NCBI RefSeq assembly: GCF_001549985.1
Contig: NZ_LROZ01000003.1
Span: 223,060-287,059, forward strand
Direction: 5' to 3'
Length of the DNA: 64,000 bases
DNA from: Myroides odoratus
GTDB lineage: Bacteria; Bacteroidota; Bacteroidia; Flavobacteriales; Flavobacteriaceae
The position numbers and the translations under genes are program-made. Below, in pieces: positions 28,063-35,928 of this stretch. Each line of letters opens with the position of its first letter. The first letter of the stretch is position 1. A model generated the notes under the pieces. The model worked only from the letters and a program-made list of their open reading frames with translations, was not told where the DNA came from and did not search any database.

Positions 28063-28911
28063 TTACAAAAAATCTAAAGGGCTTGGAGTTGATTTTTTAT
28101 CAACATCTGTAATGTGAGTGTAAATCATAGTTGTTCTAATATCACTATGGCCTAATAATTCTTGCACAACCCGAATATCTATTCCACTTTTTATTAAATG
28201 TGTAGCGTATGAGTGCCGTAAAGTATGCACACTGCCTTTGGTTGTAGTATTGGCTTTTTTCATTGGCTTTTTTAAAACTAACTGAACACTTCTTTCGCTA
28301 TATTTTGTATTATTAGCGCATTCAAATAAAAACACTTTTGGTTTGTATGCAATATAATATTCCCTCAGTAAAATTAATAGCTTATCAGGCAAAGCCACCA
28401 ACCTGTCTTTATTTCCTTTGCTTTGTTGTATTAAAAGTAAATCACTGTCTGATTTTACATCGGTTAGTTGAAGATTTATTAATTCGCTTAAGCGCAATCC
28501 ACAACTGTAAATAGTGGTAAGAATTGCTTTATGTTTTAGATTGTCGGTAGCACTTAATAGCTTCCTCACCTCTTCTTGAGAAAAAAAAGTAGGTAATTGA
28601 GTTGATTTTCGTTTAGGATATAAATAGTTTAACTCTATCTGTTGATTATTAACTAACTCATAAACTTTCTTAATTGCTCCTACTAAAGAGCTTTGATAAG
28701 ATGCGCTAATGTTGTCTTTAAGTACTTTTTCATTAATAAAAGCTTCAATCTCTGCAAGAGGTATTTCATTGAGTGTATGATATTTATTCATATACTCTAA
28801 AAATAATTGTGCATAACCACAATACGACTTAATGGTATTATTGGCATTATTGGCATATCGTTGCAGTTGCAATCGGTCGTGTAAGGTTTTTAATATTGTT
28901 TCGCTATCCAT
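28063..28911 (-). CDS. Tyrosine recombinase, candidate integron-type integrase
   Basis: The 282-residue protein has a SAM-like core-binding domain (about residues 5-100) and a catalytic domain with all tyrosine-recombinase residues: arginine in SCGLRLSEL, lysine in SKGNKDR, HTLRHSYATH, GHSDIRTTMIYTH with histidine and nucleophilic tyrosine. The tail VQELLGHSDIRTTMIYTH followed by TPSPLDFL closely resembles the IntI ending (SPLD-x-L). It differs from classical IntI by lacking, as far as I can see, the 30-40 residue insert between the lysine strand and the HxxR motif that binds folded attC sites. It is divergent from the cassette array with an attI-like region between, as in integrons. It could instead be a XerD-like enzyme of another element. 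Confidence 0.72.
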   Translation of the reverse strand: MDSETILKTLHDRLQLQRYANNANNTIKSYCGYAQLFLEYMNKYHTLNEIPLAEIEAFINEKVLKDNISASYQSSLVGAIKKVYELVNNQQIELNYLYPKRKSTQLPTFFSQEEVRKLLSATDNLKHKAILTTIYSCGLRLSELINLQLTDVKSDSDLLLIQQSKGNKDRLVALPDKLLILLREYYIAYKPKVFLFECANNTKYSERSVQLVLKKPMKKANTTTKGSVHTLRHSYATHLIKSGIDIRVVQELLGHSDIRTTMIYTHITDVDKKSTPSPLDFL

Positions 28912-29006
28912 ACTTAAATAAAAATAATTTAACTTATTTTATTTCGCTATCCACAAAAAACAACTCACTAATTATCTAATTTACAAAAAACTAATTATAT
29001 TAGTAG

Positions 29007-29014
29007 CAAATTTA
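29007..29014 (-). promoter_or_regulatory. -7 box of the recombinase gene
   Basis: On the minus strand TAAATTTG matches TAnnTTTG, about 95 bases before ATG 28911, inside the attI-like region. A plus-strand cassette promoter is not clear; TGTGTTTTG at 29054-29062 is only a partial match. Confidence 0.4.
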
Positions 29015-29080
29015 ACGAAATACGCACATAGGTGTTGTTTTACGAAACTACACTGTGTTTTGTTTCGTGAAAAAACAATG
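29011..29080 (+). other. attI-like primary recombination site
   Basis: Cassette 1 begins at 29081 with TTACCTGCA after a G at 29080, giving the G|TT crossover of integrons. Just upstream lies an inverted repeat, TTTTACGAAAC (29038-29048) against GTTTCGTGAAAA (29062-29073), plus a direct repeat TTTAACGAAAT at 29011-29021. Together they look like integrase binding boxes. The site is between the divergent recombinase gene and the first cassette. Confidence 0.6.
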
Positions 29081-29105
29081 TTACCTGCAATACTAATATA
29101 ACTTT

Positions 29106-30338
29106 ATGGATAAATCTCTACAGCAATTTAAGACGATAAATAAGGAAATCGTTATTAAAGAAGAAACAGATAATATCAATCTTGAAAATTTATGGAATGA
29201 TGAAACTTTTATCTGCAGATATTCAAACAACCAAGATTTTAATTCTATAGAACACACACAAATATTAAATGAGTTCTCTGGAATATACCACAAAGACAAA
29301 AATCTTCTAGAGTTTATTTTTACAGTGTTATCTAAAGATGAAGATATTATTAAAAGAAATTTTAAATTTCATTTTGAAGGAAATGAATTCGAAGCTTTTT
29401 TCAATGAACCAAGTGATTCTGTAAAATTGTTTGCATCTGGTTTCAGAGCAAATGACATTGCAAGTGACACTAATTACAGAAACCTTCGAGTTTTCTACGA
29501 TTTTTATAAAAATAATCAAAGTGATGGATTAAAGAAGTTTTTTGAAGATAAAGAGCCTATTAACTTTTTCATAAAAGGTGATTTTTCTAAAATTAATTAT
29601 GATTTTAAGAAATTAGCAAAACATCTTAATTTCTATATGAAATATTTCGATAGAAAATCTCCTCATATTATTGTATTTAATCCTTCTGAAGAAAAAGAAG
29701 ATTTTTCATTACCATGTCATACAGATTCACAAAATTTTCCTGAAATTATAAGTGCCAGAAAAATTGAACCTGTTATATTAGATTTATTACATGTTGCAAC
29801 CGATACTACAAACATTAGATTGAAATATATTTTCTATTATCAAATTTTGGAGTATTGCTCATATTATCATTTAAATGAAGAGTTAAAAAGAAAATTAAAT
29901 AATGTTGTCAAAAACCCGGATGTTTTAAGTAACTCTTCACATTACAGTCGACAAATTATAGAGGAATTTAAAAATTATTTCAAAAGCAATGATGATAAAC
30001 AAAAACTTGAGAAATTGATTTTAGATTACTGTGAATATGACAATATTAAAATTGAAATAAAATCTAATGCTAGCTATTTTTCAAAAGATATAAATTTTGA
30101 TGGTGGTTTTGTTTTATCCTCTTTAATCAAAAATGAAGAAGAAGCAGAAAATCCTTCTAAAGACATACTTAAAAATATTGTAGATCGTATTGATAAAATT
30201 AGAAATGTATTAGTACATATAAGAGAAAGTCGTGAAAATAAAGTCATTTTACCAACTGAAAATAATAGCCATCAACTTATTCCATACTTATATTTAATCA
30301 GAAGAATTGCTGAAGTAATTGCAATAAAATATGAATAA
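29106..30338 (+). CDS. Cassette 1: HEPN-motif protein, candidate defence effector
   Basis: The 410-residue protein has no named family that I can assign. Its C-terminal 60 residues contain KIRNVLVHIRES, an R-x4-H motif (RNVLVH) inside a helical context, typical of HEPN ribonucleases such as ApeA-like abortive infection proteins. The segment RLKYIFYYQILEYCSYYH is also typical of that class. Base composition is more AT-rich than the core genes. The start at ATG 29106 is 25 bases inside the cassette. Confidence 0.6.
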   Translation: MDKSLQQFKTINKEIVIKEETDNINLENLWNDETFICRYSNNQDFNSIEHTQILNEFSGIYHKDKNLLEFIFTVLSKDEDIIKRNFKFHFEGNEFEAFFNEPSDSVKLFASGFRANDIASDTNYRNLRVFYDFYKNNQSDGLKKFFEDKEPINFFIKGDFSKINYDFKKLAKHLNFYMKYFDRKSPHIIVFNPSEEKEDFSLPCHTDSQNFPEIISARKIEPVILDLLHVATDTTNIRLKYIFYYQILEYCSYYHLNEELKRKLNNVVKNPDVLSNSSHYSRQIIEEFKNYFKSNDDKQKLEKLILDYCEYDNIKIEIKSNASYFSKDINFDGGFVLSSLIKNEEEAENPSKDILKNIVDRIDKIRNVLVHIRESRENKVILPTENNSHQLIPYLYLIRRIAEVIAIKYE

Positions 30339-30348
30339 AAGTACTGCA

Positions 30349-30536
30349 GGTAACATCGTATTGGCGAAATGGCGGTTTAAGGGAGAAATTGAATGTTTCC
30401 CCTTTTTTTGTCGCAACAGCCTTTTATATTTCCTTTTTTCATAAATTTAGAAAATAATAAAAGGCTGTTGCTTAGCTTAGTGCAAGATTGAAAGTTTTGG
30501 CTTTCTAATCCGCCACTATCGCCAATACGCGGCCCG
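30349..30536 (+). other. attC-like site 1 (188 bp), end of cassette 1
   Basis: It starts AGGTAAC and ends with GCGGCCCG before TTAGGT. Left arm TATTGGCGAAATGGCGG is complementary to right arm CCGCCACTATCGCCAATA. The cassette 1 start GTTACCTGCA at 29080-29089 is the complement of the TGCAGGTAAC at 30346-30355, which is the closing signature of an integron cassette (29081-30536). Confidence 0.8.
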
Positions 30537-30565
30537 TTAGGTGCAATACTTCCAAACCAGATCCA

Positions 30566-31654
30566 ATGACAGAAACAGAGTTAGAAAATATTATTAAAAA
30601 TCCTTGTTGGGTTGCTTTTCTTCATCCTTTTACTTTTGTTGTTCCTGACGACGAAAATCCTTGGGAAGTTAAATTAGAAGAAATAAATAATGTATCTTAC
30701 AGTAGTGGAAATTTAATAAGAATTGTTACTAAGATTGATATCCCAAATTGTGAGCTACCTGCACTAATTTGCTACGATGGAGCAATCGCAATTCCCAGAA
30801 ATGAAAATTTTCCTTCTAAAGAATCTGCACTTAATTTTTTTTGTGATTTGTTTGTAAAACTTCTTTTTGCAGGGTTTAATATCGAAGGTATTGACCATAA
30901 AGATATAGTAACCGGAAATTTGCATGAGAAATGGGCTATTTGGCCAACTAACTTAGGTGAAAGTTCGATTTCTCAAACACATTCAAAAATTAGAATGTTA
31001 GTAGCTAGTAATATGGATACTATTCAATTATCAAATCCTAGAATTGTTAGAGTCAAAGAATTAAAAGAAAAACTAATAAGTGGTAATTTAATACTTCAAA
31101 AAATACCTAATCTTACACCAAAATTTCTACTTCGTGGAATAACAGAATTTAGATATAAAAATTGGGATTTAGTATTATCTAACTTATGGATTACTGTTGA
31201 GCAAATTATAGATTATTTATGGCATTATAAGTTCTTATCAAATGCAATATTTCATCCATTTGAAGACATTCCTAACAGAAAAAAATCAATGAAAGATGAT
31301 AGTAGAACTTGGACTGCAAGCATAAAACAAGAAATTCTCTTTCAATCTAAAATATTGACTGAAGACATATTAAAGAATTTAAGCGAAGCTCGAAAAGCTC
31401 GAAATAAATTAGTACATGAAGGAAAAGCAGTTGATCAAGAAATTGCTACTTCAATACTTAAAACCACTTTTAAATTAATTCAAATTATTAGTAACGATGT
31501 GAATTTTGATTTCTTAGTTAAAAAAGAAAATCAATTCGAAATTAAAAAGAATAAAAATTTAAAAATAGACTTTGATGATTGGAAGTGTTTACCAGAATCT
31601 AAAATCATTGAAAATGTTTTCGGAGATGAAATTACACAAAAAGTAAAAAAATAG
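30566..31654 (+). CDS. Cassette 2: HEPN-like C-terminal domain protein
   Basis: The 362-residue protein is of unrecognised family. Its C-terminal third contains NLSEARKARNKLVHEGKAV, with the R-x4-H motif RNKLVH found in HEPN domains, then a helix TSILKTTFKLIQIIS. It starts 30 bases after the cassette boundary and its stop is 7 bases before attC 2, the typical cassette packing. A role in RNA cleavage or phage defence is inference from the motif and from its neighbours. Confidence 0.55.
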   Translation: MTETELENIIKNPCWVAFLHPFTFVVPDDENPWEVKLEEINNVSYSSGNLIRIVTKIDIPNCELPALICYDGAIAIPRNENFPSKESALNFFCDLFVKLLFAGFNIEGIDHKDIVTGNLHEKWAIWPTNLGESSISQTHSKIRMLVASNMDTIQLSNPRIVRVKELKEKLISGNLILQKIPNLTPKFLLRGITEFRYKNWDLVLSNLWITVEQIIDYLWHYKFLSNAIFHPFEDIPNRKKSMKDDSRTWTASIKQEILFQSKILTEDILKNLSEARKARNKLVHEGKAVDQEIATSILKTTFKLIQIISNDVNFDFLVKKENQFEIKKNKNLKIDFDDWKCLPESKIIENVFGDEITQKVKK

Positions 31655-31660
31655 TACTGC

Positions 31661-31848
31661 ACCTAACATGGGTTTGGCGCAATGGCGGGTTAAGTGATTA
31701 ATTGAAAGTTTCGGCTTTCTATGTCGCAAAAAGCCAATTACATTGACTTTTTTCTTAAATTTATTCAATGAATTGGCTTTTGCCTACCGTGTCGCTAAAT
31801 TGAAACTTTTCGCTTCAATTTCCGCCACTGACGCCAAGCCCCGAAACG
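31661..31848 (+). other. attC-like site 2 (188 bp), end of cassette 2
   Basis: It starts ACCTAAC (31661), fitting RYYYAAC, and ends G before TTATAGGC. The cassette 2 start TTAGGTGC (30537) is the exact complement of GCACCTAA at 31659-31666. Arms TTTGGCGCAATGGCGG and CCGCCACTGACGCCAA are complementary apart from a short internal loop. Confidence 0.85.
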
Positions 31849-31878
31849 TTATAGGCAATATTTAAACCACGCCCGTCA

Positions 31879-32016
31879 ATGAGAAATATTACTGGAAAGT
31901 TAACTCCTGAATTATTAAAACATACAACACCAAAAACAGTCGGAAAAGACGAAGGTTATAAAGTTTCAACTGTATCTGACATTCAATTTCTAAATATCAA
32001 CAAGCGTTATTTTTAG
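31879..32016 (+). pseudogene. Cassette 3 gene, interrupted by the conjugative element
   Basis: A 45-codon frame starts MRNITGKLTPELLKHTTPK 30 bases inside cassette 3, the same spacing as in cassette 2. It then runs into element DNA near 32002. Joining base 32002 to 46031 restores a longer in-frame reading that ends at a TAA (46072-46074) inside attC 3. The intact cassette would be about 353 bp. I do not recognise the protein. Confidence 0.55.
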
Positions 32017-32094
32017 GCTTTGATTTTTAGCATTATTAAAGCAGTAAAAATACAAGTTATAAATAAAGTTGCTTCGCTTTACGTTCAATTAATA

Positions 32095-32297
32095 GGATAA
32101 GTAGGATAAGTAACTTTTGCCAAAAAGATTTTTTTGTATTTCGCAGAAATATAAAAACCGATTTATCGGGATTATTGAACGCAAAACAGTAAACCGCAGG
32201 TTTCTGTTTGCGTTATTTAGGTTGGTTTTGGCTTGTTTTTTATCGCAGATAAAAAATAAAAAATCTTTTTGCCCGAAAAAGGTTATCTTACTTATCC
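32095..32297. repeat. 203-bp MITE-like repeat, copy A
   Basis: Begins GGATAAGTAGGATAA and ends TTATCTTACTTATCC, near-perfect 15-bp terminal inverted repeats. The interior contains a long hairpin, GCAAAACAGTAAACC against GGTTTCTGTTTGC. Copy B at 32425-32627 has the same length. Open frames inside are not believable genes. Confidence 0.8.
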
Positions 32298-32424
32298 ACC
32301 TAAACAAATGTAATGAGGTGCAGAATGCACCGAATGAAATTAAAAATGCGAAGCGTTTTTAAATGAACATTTTTTGTTCATTTCATACTGTTATTATAGT
32401 AATGCAATTCAAAGCAAAATAAAG

Positions 32425-32627
32425 GGATAAGTAGGATAACTAAAATTCAGCAAAAGAATATTTTTTTATTCCGCAGGAATAAAAAAACTGATTTATCGGG
32501 CTGTATTGGTGCAAAACAGTAAACCGCAGGTTTCTGTTTGCACTCAATAGTTTTGTTTTGGCTCGTTTTTTATCGCAGATAAAAAATGAAAAATCTTTTT
32601 GCCGAAAAAAGGTTATCTTACTTATCC
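32425..32627. repeat. 203-bp MITE-like repeat, copy B
   Basis: Same termini (GGATAAGTAGGATAA and TTATCTTACTTATCC) and the same internal hairpin as copy A, 330 bases away, with diverged middle sequence. The bases between the copies show no gene. Confidence 0.8.
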
Positions 32628-32671
32628 ATTCCAACGAATGAAAAAAGGTGCATTTTGCAACTTTTAGAAAT

Positions 32672-32811
32672 TCAGAACGGTAAGCCTGTTTGCTCTGGCG
32701 GTTTGGGTGGTTCGGGTGGTGGCTCTTTTTCTCTGTTTTGGTTGTCCACTTCTTCCCAAGTCAATTCTTTTACTGCATACACATAACCGCTTTTTTTGGA
32801 TAATCTCAAAT
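32672..32811 (-). pseudogene. C-terminal fragment of an element gene cut by the IS
   Basis: Read on the minus strand from the IS edge, 45 codons give a segment including YVYAVKELTWEEVDNQNREK, then a proline-glutamate stretch (EPPPEPPKPPEQ) and the end TGLPF. The start of the gene is missing because the IS boundary is at 32812. The proline-rich tail recalls mobilization or DNA-processing proteins of Bacteroidota conjugative elements, but I cannot name it. Confidence 0.5.
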
Positions 32812-32856
32812 TGGACTTGCTAACTTAGTCTGGACAAAGAGTTAAGCATAAAAACT

Positions 32857-32864
32857 TATCTTTG
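32857..32864 (+). promoter_or_regulatory. -7 box of the IS transposase
   Basis: TATCTTTG, four bases before ATG 32869, is conserved in the relic copy at 59.6 kb. Confidence 0.55.
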
Positions 32865-32868
32865 ACTT

Positions 32869-33168
32869 ATGAAAAGAATTAGAAAGACTTACGACTCAGC
32901 TTTTAAGAAGCAAGCCGTTGAACTGGCTAAGGAAAGAACAAACAAATCAGAATTAGCTCGTGAACTTGGAATTCGAGCCACCTTGTTATATAAATGGTGT
33001 AAAGAGGCTCAAGAGTTTGGAGATGGTAGTTTTCCAGGCAATGGTAAACAAAAGCTTACACCAGAACAAGAAAGAATAAAAGAGTTAGAAAAGAAGTTAG
33101 CAGCTGTTGAATTAGAACATGAAATATTAAAAAAAGCAATCGGCATTTTCTCAAAGACCGGCAAATGA
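32869..33168 (+). CDS. IS3-family transposase OrfA
   Basis: The 99-residue protein has a helix-turn-helix (ELARELGIRATLLYKWCKEA) and a C-terminal leucine-zipper-like helix (LEKKLAAVELEHEILKKAIGIF), as in IS3/IS150 OrfA proteins that bind the inverted repeats. Near its end an A7G heptamer (33129-33136) is positioned for -1 ribosomal frameshifting; from there the -1 frame is open into OrfB, so a fused OrfAB transposase is likely. Confidence 0.92.
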   Translation: MKRIRKTYDSAFKKQAVELAKERTNKSELARELGIRATLLYKWCKEAQEFGDGSFPGNGKQKLTPEQERIKELEKKLAAVELEHEILKKAIGIFSKTGK

Positions 33169-34040
33169 TTTACCTGTTCATATTTAATCATGAACATGAA
33201 TTTCCGATTGGGATTATGTGTAAGGTTTTAGAGGTAAGTAGAAGTGGTTATTATCATTGGAAACGGTCTCCTGTTAATAAAAGCAAACAAGCCAAAGCAG
33301 ATCTAAAACGAGTTATTACAGAAGTTTACTTCGAGTTTAAACAGCGTTATGGTAGTCCTCGACTTACAATAGAACTGAACGCACGAGGTTATAAAGTGTC
33401 TAAGCCAACAGTAGCTAAGTACATGAAAGAGTTAGGATTACGTAGTAAAGTAGCTCGACGATATAGAATTACCACAGATTCTGACCACAATTATTTAGTA
33501 GTTGATAATATCTTAGATAGAGAATTTACACAAACCAAACCAGGGAAAGCTTGGGTATCCGACATTACTTATATCGCTGTAAAAGAAGGGTTTATTTATC
33601 TAACTACAATAATAGATTTATTCGATAGAAAGGTGATTGGATGGAGTCTGAGTAAAGATATGTCAACGGACAACACCACTTTAGCAGCCTTTAAAATGGC
33701 TAAAAAGAACAGATCTTTTGAAGACGGATTAATTTTCCATTCTGACCAAGGAGTACAATATGCTAACTACAAATATGCTAACTATTTAGAGTCCTTTAAT
33801 GTTGTTAGAAGCATGAGTAGGAAGGCTAATTGTTGGGATAACGCCGTAGCGGAAAGCTTCTTTAAATCCCTAAAAGTGGAGATGATTTATGGAAATTTAC
33901 AACAAAATACAAAGCAAATGGAGGCTAAAGTCTTTGAATATATAGAACTCTGGTACAATAAAAAACGTAGACACTCCTACTTAAACTACCAGACAATCAA
34001 TGAGTTTGATCAAATAATAAATATTAATAAAGCTGCTTAA
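33165..34040 (+). CDS. IS3-family transposase OrfB (DDE integrase)
   Basis: The 291-residue protein has an HTH_21 region (YGSPRLTIELNARGYKVSKPTVAKYMKELGL) and an rve catalytic core with the DDE residues in WVSDITYI, FHSDQGVQYAN and NCWDNAVAESFFKSLKVE. The ATG overlaps the OrfA stop by four bases. The reading frame is complete, so the copy may be active. Confidence 0.94.
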   Translation: MIYLFIFNHEHEFPIGIMCKVLEVSRSGYYHWKRSPVNKSKQAKADLKRVITEVYFEFKQRYGSPRLTIELNARGYKVSKPTVAKYMKELGLRSKVARRYRITTDSDHNYLVVDNILDREFTQTKPGKAWVSDITYIAVKEGFIYLTTIIDLFDRKVIGWSLSKDMSTDNTTLAAFKMAKKNRSFEDGLIFHSDQGVQYANYKYANYLESFNVVRSMSRKANCWDNAVAESFFKSLKVEMIYGNLQQNTKQMEAKVFEYIELWYNKKRRHSYLNYQTINEFDQIININKAA

Positions 34041-34070
34041 CTAATTGTCCGGATTTCATTAGGATATCCA

Positions 34071-34510
34071 TCGAAGAGTTAGAAAAGCAATTAGAACAAA
34101 AAGATACTCCAACTGTTCTTACCATGGGCAATCAATTAGAGCTTATGGAAAAGTCTTTTCAGATGGCAGCTAAGTATTTACCAGGTGGTCAAACTTCAAA
34201 TGTATCAGTACCAGTAAATCAAACTACAAGTGTCAAAACAATCCCAAGTAAGAAACAGTCTATAACTGTGATAGATAAAACAAGCAAAGAAATTGTATCC
34301 TCACTTGTAAAACCGATGAATTTACAGGATTTCTTTCCTGTTAATCCTCACTTGAATCAAACCTTTTATACCGCTGAAGGGGAGCGTAAAGCGCAAACTC
34401 ACAAAAACAGTATAAAAGTAAGTATCAAAGAAGATCAGGTTATTATAAACGAAGGTTACATCAAACTAAGGCTTTTAGAGAGCATTGTAATAAATGGAGC
34501 TTTATTCATT
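34071..34510 (+). pseudogene. traM: traM fragment of a conjugative element
   Basis: Frame reads in from the IS edge without a start: IEELEKQLEQ, then GNQLELMEKSFQMAAKYLPG, and FYTAEGERKAQTHKNSIKV followed by NEGYIKLRLLESIVINGALF. This corresponds to the middle of CTnDOT-type TraM (FYTAVG and KLRLLEPM-like blocks). The 5' end is lost at the IS, and after about 34505 the frame continues in unrelated antisense DNA to 34660, so the 178-residue open frame is a chimera. Confidence 0.72.
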
Positions 34511-34603
34511 GATGTACTTACCTGTTTTGATGTCGTTCAATACTTCAACTATTTTGGCATTTTCTACCACTTCATTGAAGTTTTTAAATATACTTACTAC
34601 CAT
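34502..34603 (-). pseudogene. 5' fragment of a BT4734/VirE-N family gene
   Basis: Minus-strand ATG 34603 gives MVVSIFKNFNEVVENA then KIVEVLNDIKTGKY, the typical N-terminus of VirE N-terminal-domain proteins of Bacteroidota mobile elements. It stops after 33 residues where the traM fragment begins. It lies 39 bases downstream of the HTH gene, matching the usual element order. Confidence 0.6.
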
Positions 34604-34642
34604 AATCAAACGTTTTTTATTGTTGAGAAACCTTTATCAATG

Positions 34643-34924
34643 CTATTTTTTAGCAAATGATTTATTGTAATGTTCCTGCAACAGTTTTTCAACGTCTGAC
34701 AATTTGTAGTAAATTTTATTGCCGACTTGTGAGAATGAAATACGTCCCTCGTCCCGCCACGTTTGGGCTGTACGCTTACTAATTTTCATCAGTTGTAAAA
34801 ACTCCTGATTGTCTAAAAAGGTGTCCTTTTTTGGTTCGTTCTTTGCATTAAGACGTGTTGCGATTTCGTCCAATCTTGCTACCAATTCGGTGTATTGGTC
34901 TTTGCTTAAAATTACTGCTTCCAT
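34643..34924 (-). CDS. Excisionase-like helix-turn-helix protein
   Basis: The 93-residue protein has an N-terminal coiled helix (KDQYTELVARLDEIATRL) and an HTH_17/MerR-like DNA-binding domain (DNQEFLQLMKISKRTAQTWRDEGRISFSQVGNKIYY). Such proteins are common beside RteC in Bacteroidota conjugative elements and act in excision or its control. Spacing and orientation agree with the RteC gene 89 bases upstream. Confidence 0.85.
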   Translation of the reverse strand: MEAVILSKDQYTELVARLDEIATRLNAKNEPKKDTFLDNQEFLQLMKISKRTAQTWRDEGRISFSQVGNKIYYKLSDVEKLLQEHYNKSFAKK

Positions 34925-35013
34925 TTTTTTTAATTTTTAAGATTATGAAAGCAAAGGACTGCAACGGTACAAAGTCAAAAAATCCCGAAATGGCCTTTCG
35001 GGATAAAATTTAT

Positions 35014-35922
35014 TTACAGTAATTTATCAATATCTATCCGCTTATGCGGTTTGGGGCGTTTATCGGATTTAGAAGGTGTGATAACGGTTTTGATAGTTTC
35101 GGGACTTAATTCCTGTCCGTTTTTATCTACGAAAGAGTTTACGATTACTGCAACAAAATCATTGATATTGCCATCCAGAATGGGTTTACCGTTTACAAAT
35201 AACTCTCTGTGTAACTGGTAAAATATATCAACGAGCCGATTGATGTTGCAGTTGATTTTTAGTTTATTGAACGGAATGCCCTCCGCATTTTTTCTCATTT
35301 GTTGCTTAGAAAATTCATCGGTTAAACGAATTAAATGCTGTATCTGGTCTATCTCCTTTTGACATTGGTCTGAATAATCGGGTAATTTAGGATTGATGAA
35401 ATCTATACTTGCCTGTTCGTAATCGAACTTCTCATTGGTCAAAAACATTATCTTTTCGGTGTAATCTTCCATACCGTTTACTTTACTTTTTACTTCTCTG
35501 AATGAAAAATATCGTTCCTCACATTCGGCATTAATGTACTGCATCGGTGGTTTTCGTTTTATATGTCGATTACGAATTAGTTCTAATTCTTTTCTTTTAC
35601 GCTCGATAATGGTGTAGCATTTCATCATTCGGCCACGCATTGTAGCATTTACAAAGATTTCTTCGTTTTCTGAAATTAGCTTCTCGAATTTGTTGAGCCA
35701 TTTTATTGGGTCTTCAATAAAATCACAATGGTGTGAAAAAAAATCAGGTAGTTTTGCATAAGGTAATTTAAAGATTTTACTTATCAATTTTTGACAGTAA
35801 GCAATGTTATCTGTGATGTCTTCAATCAAAATATCAAATAAAGCATTTTCGGACTGTTCTTGTAGAACAGCCGTTTGTTCAGGGAATTGAACAACATGCT
35901 TTATTTGATGATTATGGGGCAT
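35014..35922 (-). CDS. rteC: RteC family excision regulator
   Basis: The 302-residue helical protein matches RteC of CTnDOT-type elements in length and layout: a helical N-terminal domain with a C-terminal winged-helix part (INRLVDIFYQLHRELFVNGKPILDGNINDFVAVIVNSFVDKNGQELSPETIKTVITPSKSDKRPKPHKRID). RteC activates excision gene transcription in CTnDOT. Its start lies only six bases after the stop of the FabF-like gene on the same strand, so it may be transcribed with the cargo operon. Confidence 0.82.
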   Translation of the reverse strand: MPHNHQIKHVVQFPEQTAVLQEQSENALFDILIEDITDNIAYCQKLISKIFKLPYAKLPDFFSHHCDFIEDPIKWLNKFEKLISENEEIFVNATMRGRMMKCYTIIERKRKELELIRNRHIKRKPPMQYINAECEERYFSFREVKSKVNGMEDYTEKIMFLTNEKFDYEQASIDFINPKLPDYSDQCQKEIDQIQHLIRLTDEFSKQQMRKNAEGIPFNKLKINCNINRLVDIFYQLHRELFVNGKPILDGNINDFVAVIVNSFVDKNGQELSPETIKTVITPSKSDKRPKPHKRIDIDKLL

Positions 35923-35928
35923 AAAAAT

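Larger units (their letters stand above)
32812..34070 (+). mobile_element. IS3-family insertion sequence, 1259 bp
   Basis: The ends are imperfect inverted repeats starting TGGA; the best-conserved part is TCTGGACAAAGAGTTAAGCA on the left against TCCGGACAATTAGTTAAGCA on the right. It has two overlapping transposase frames. The three bases outside each end differ (AAT and TCG), so no target duplication is seen, consistent with deletion after insertion. A truncated second copy lies at 59602-59712. Confidence 0.88.

Noticed and set aside
32117..32362. Open frame of 81 codons on the plus strand
   Set aside because: It lies inside the MITE-like repeat and its hairpins; the matching frame in copy B is broken.
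34124..34660. A 178-residue gene
   Set aside because: Only the first two thirds match TraM; the rest is antisense to a VirE-N fragment, so it is a fusion across a deletion.
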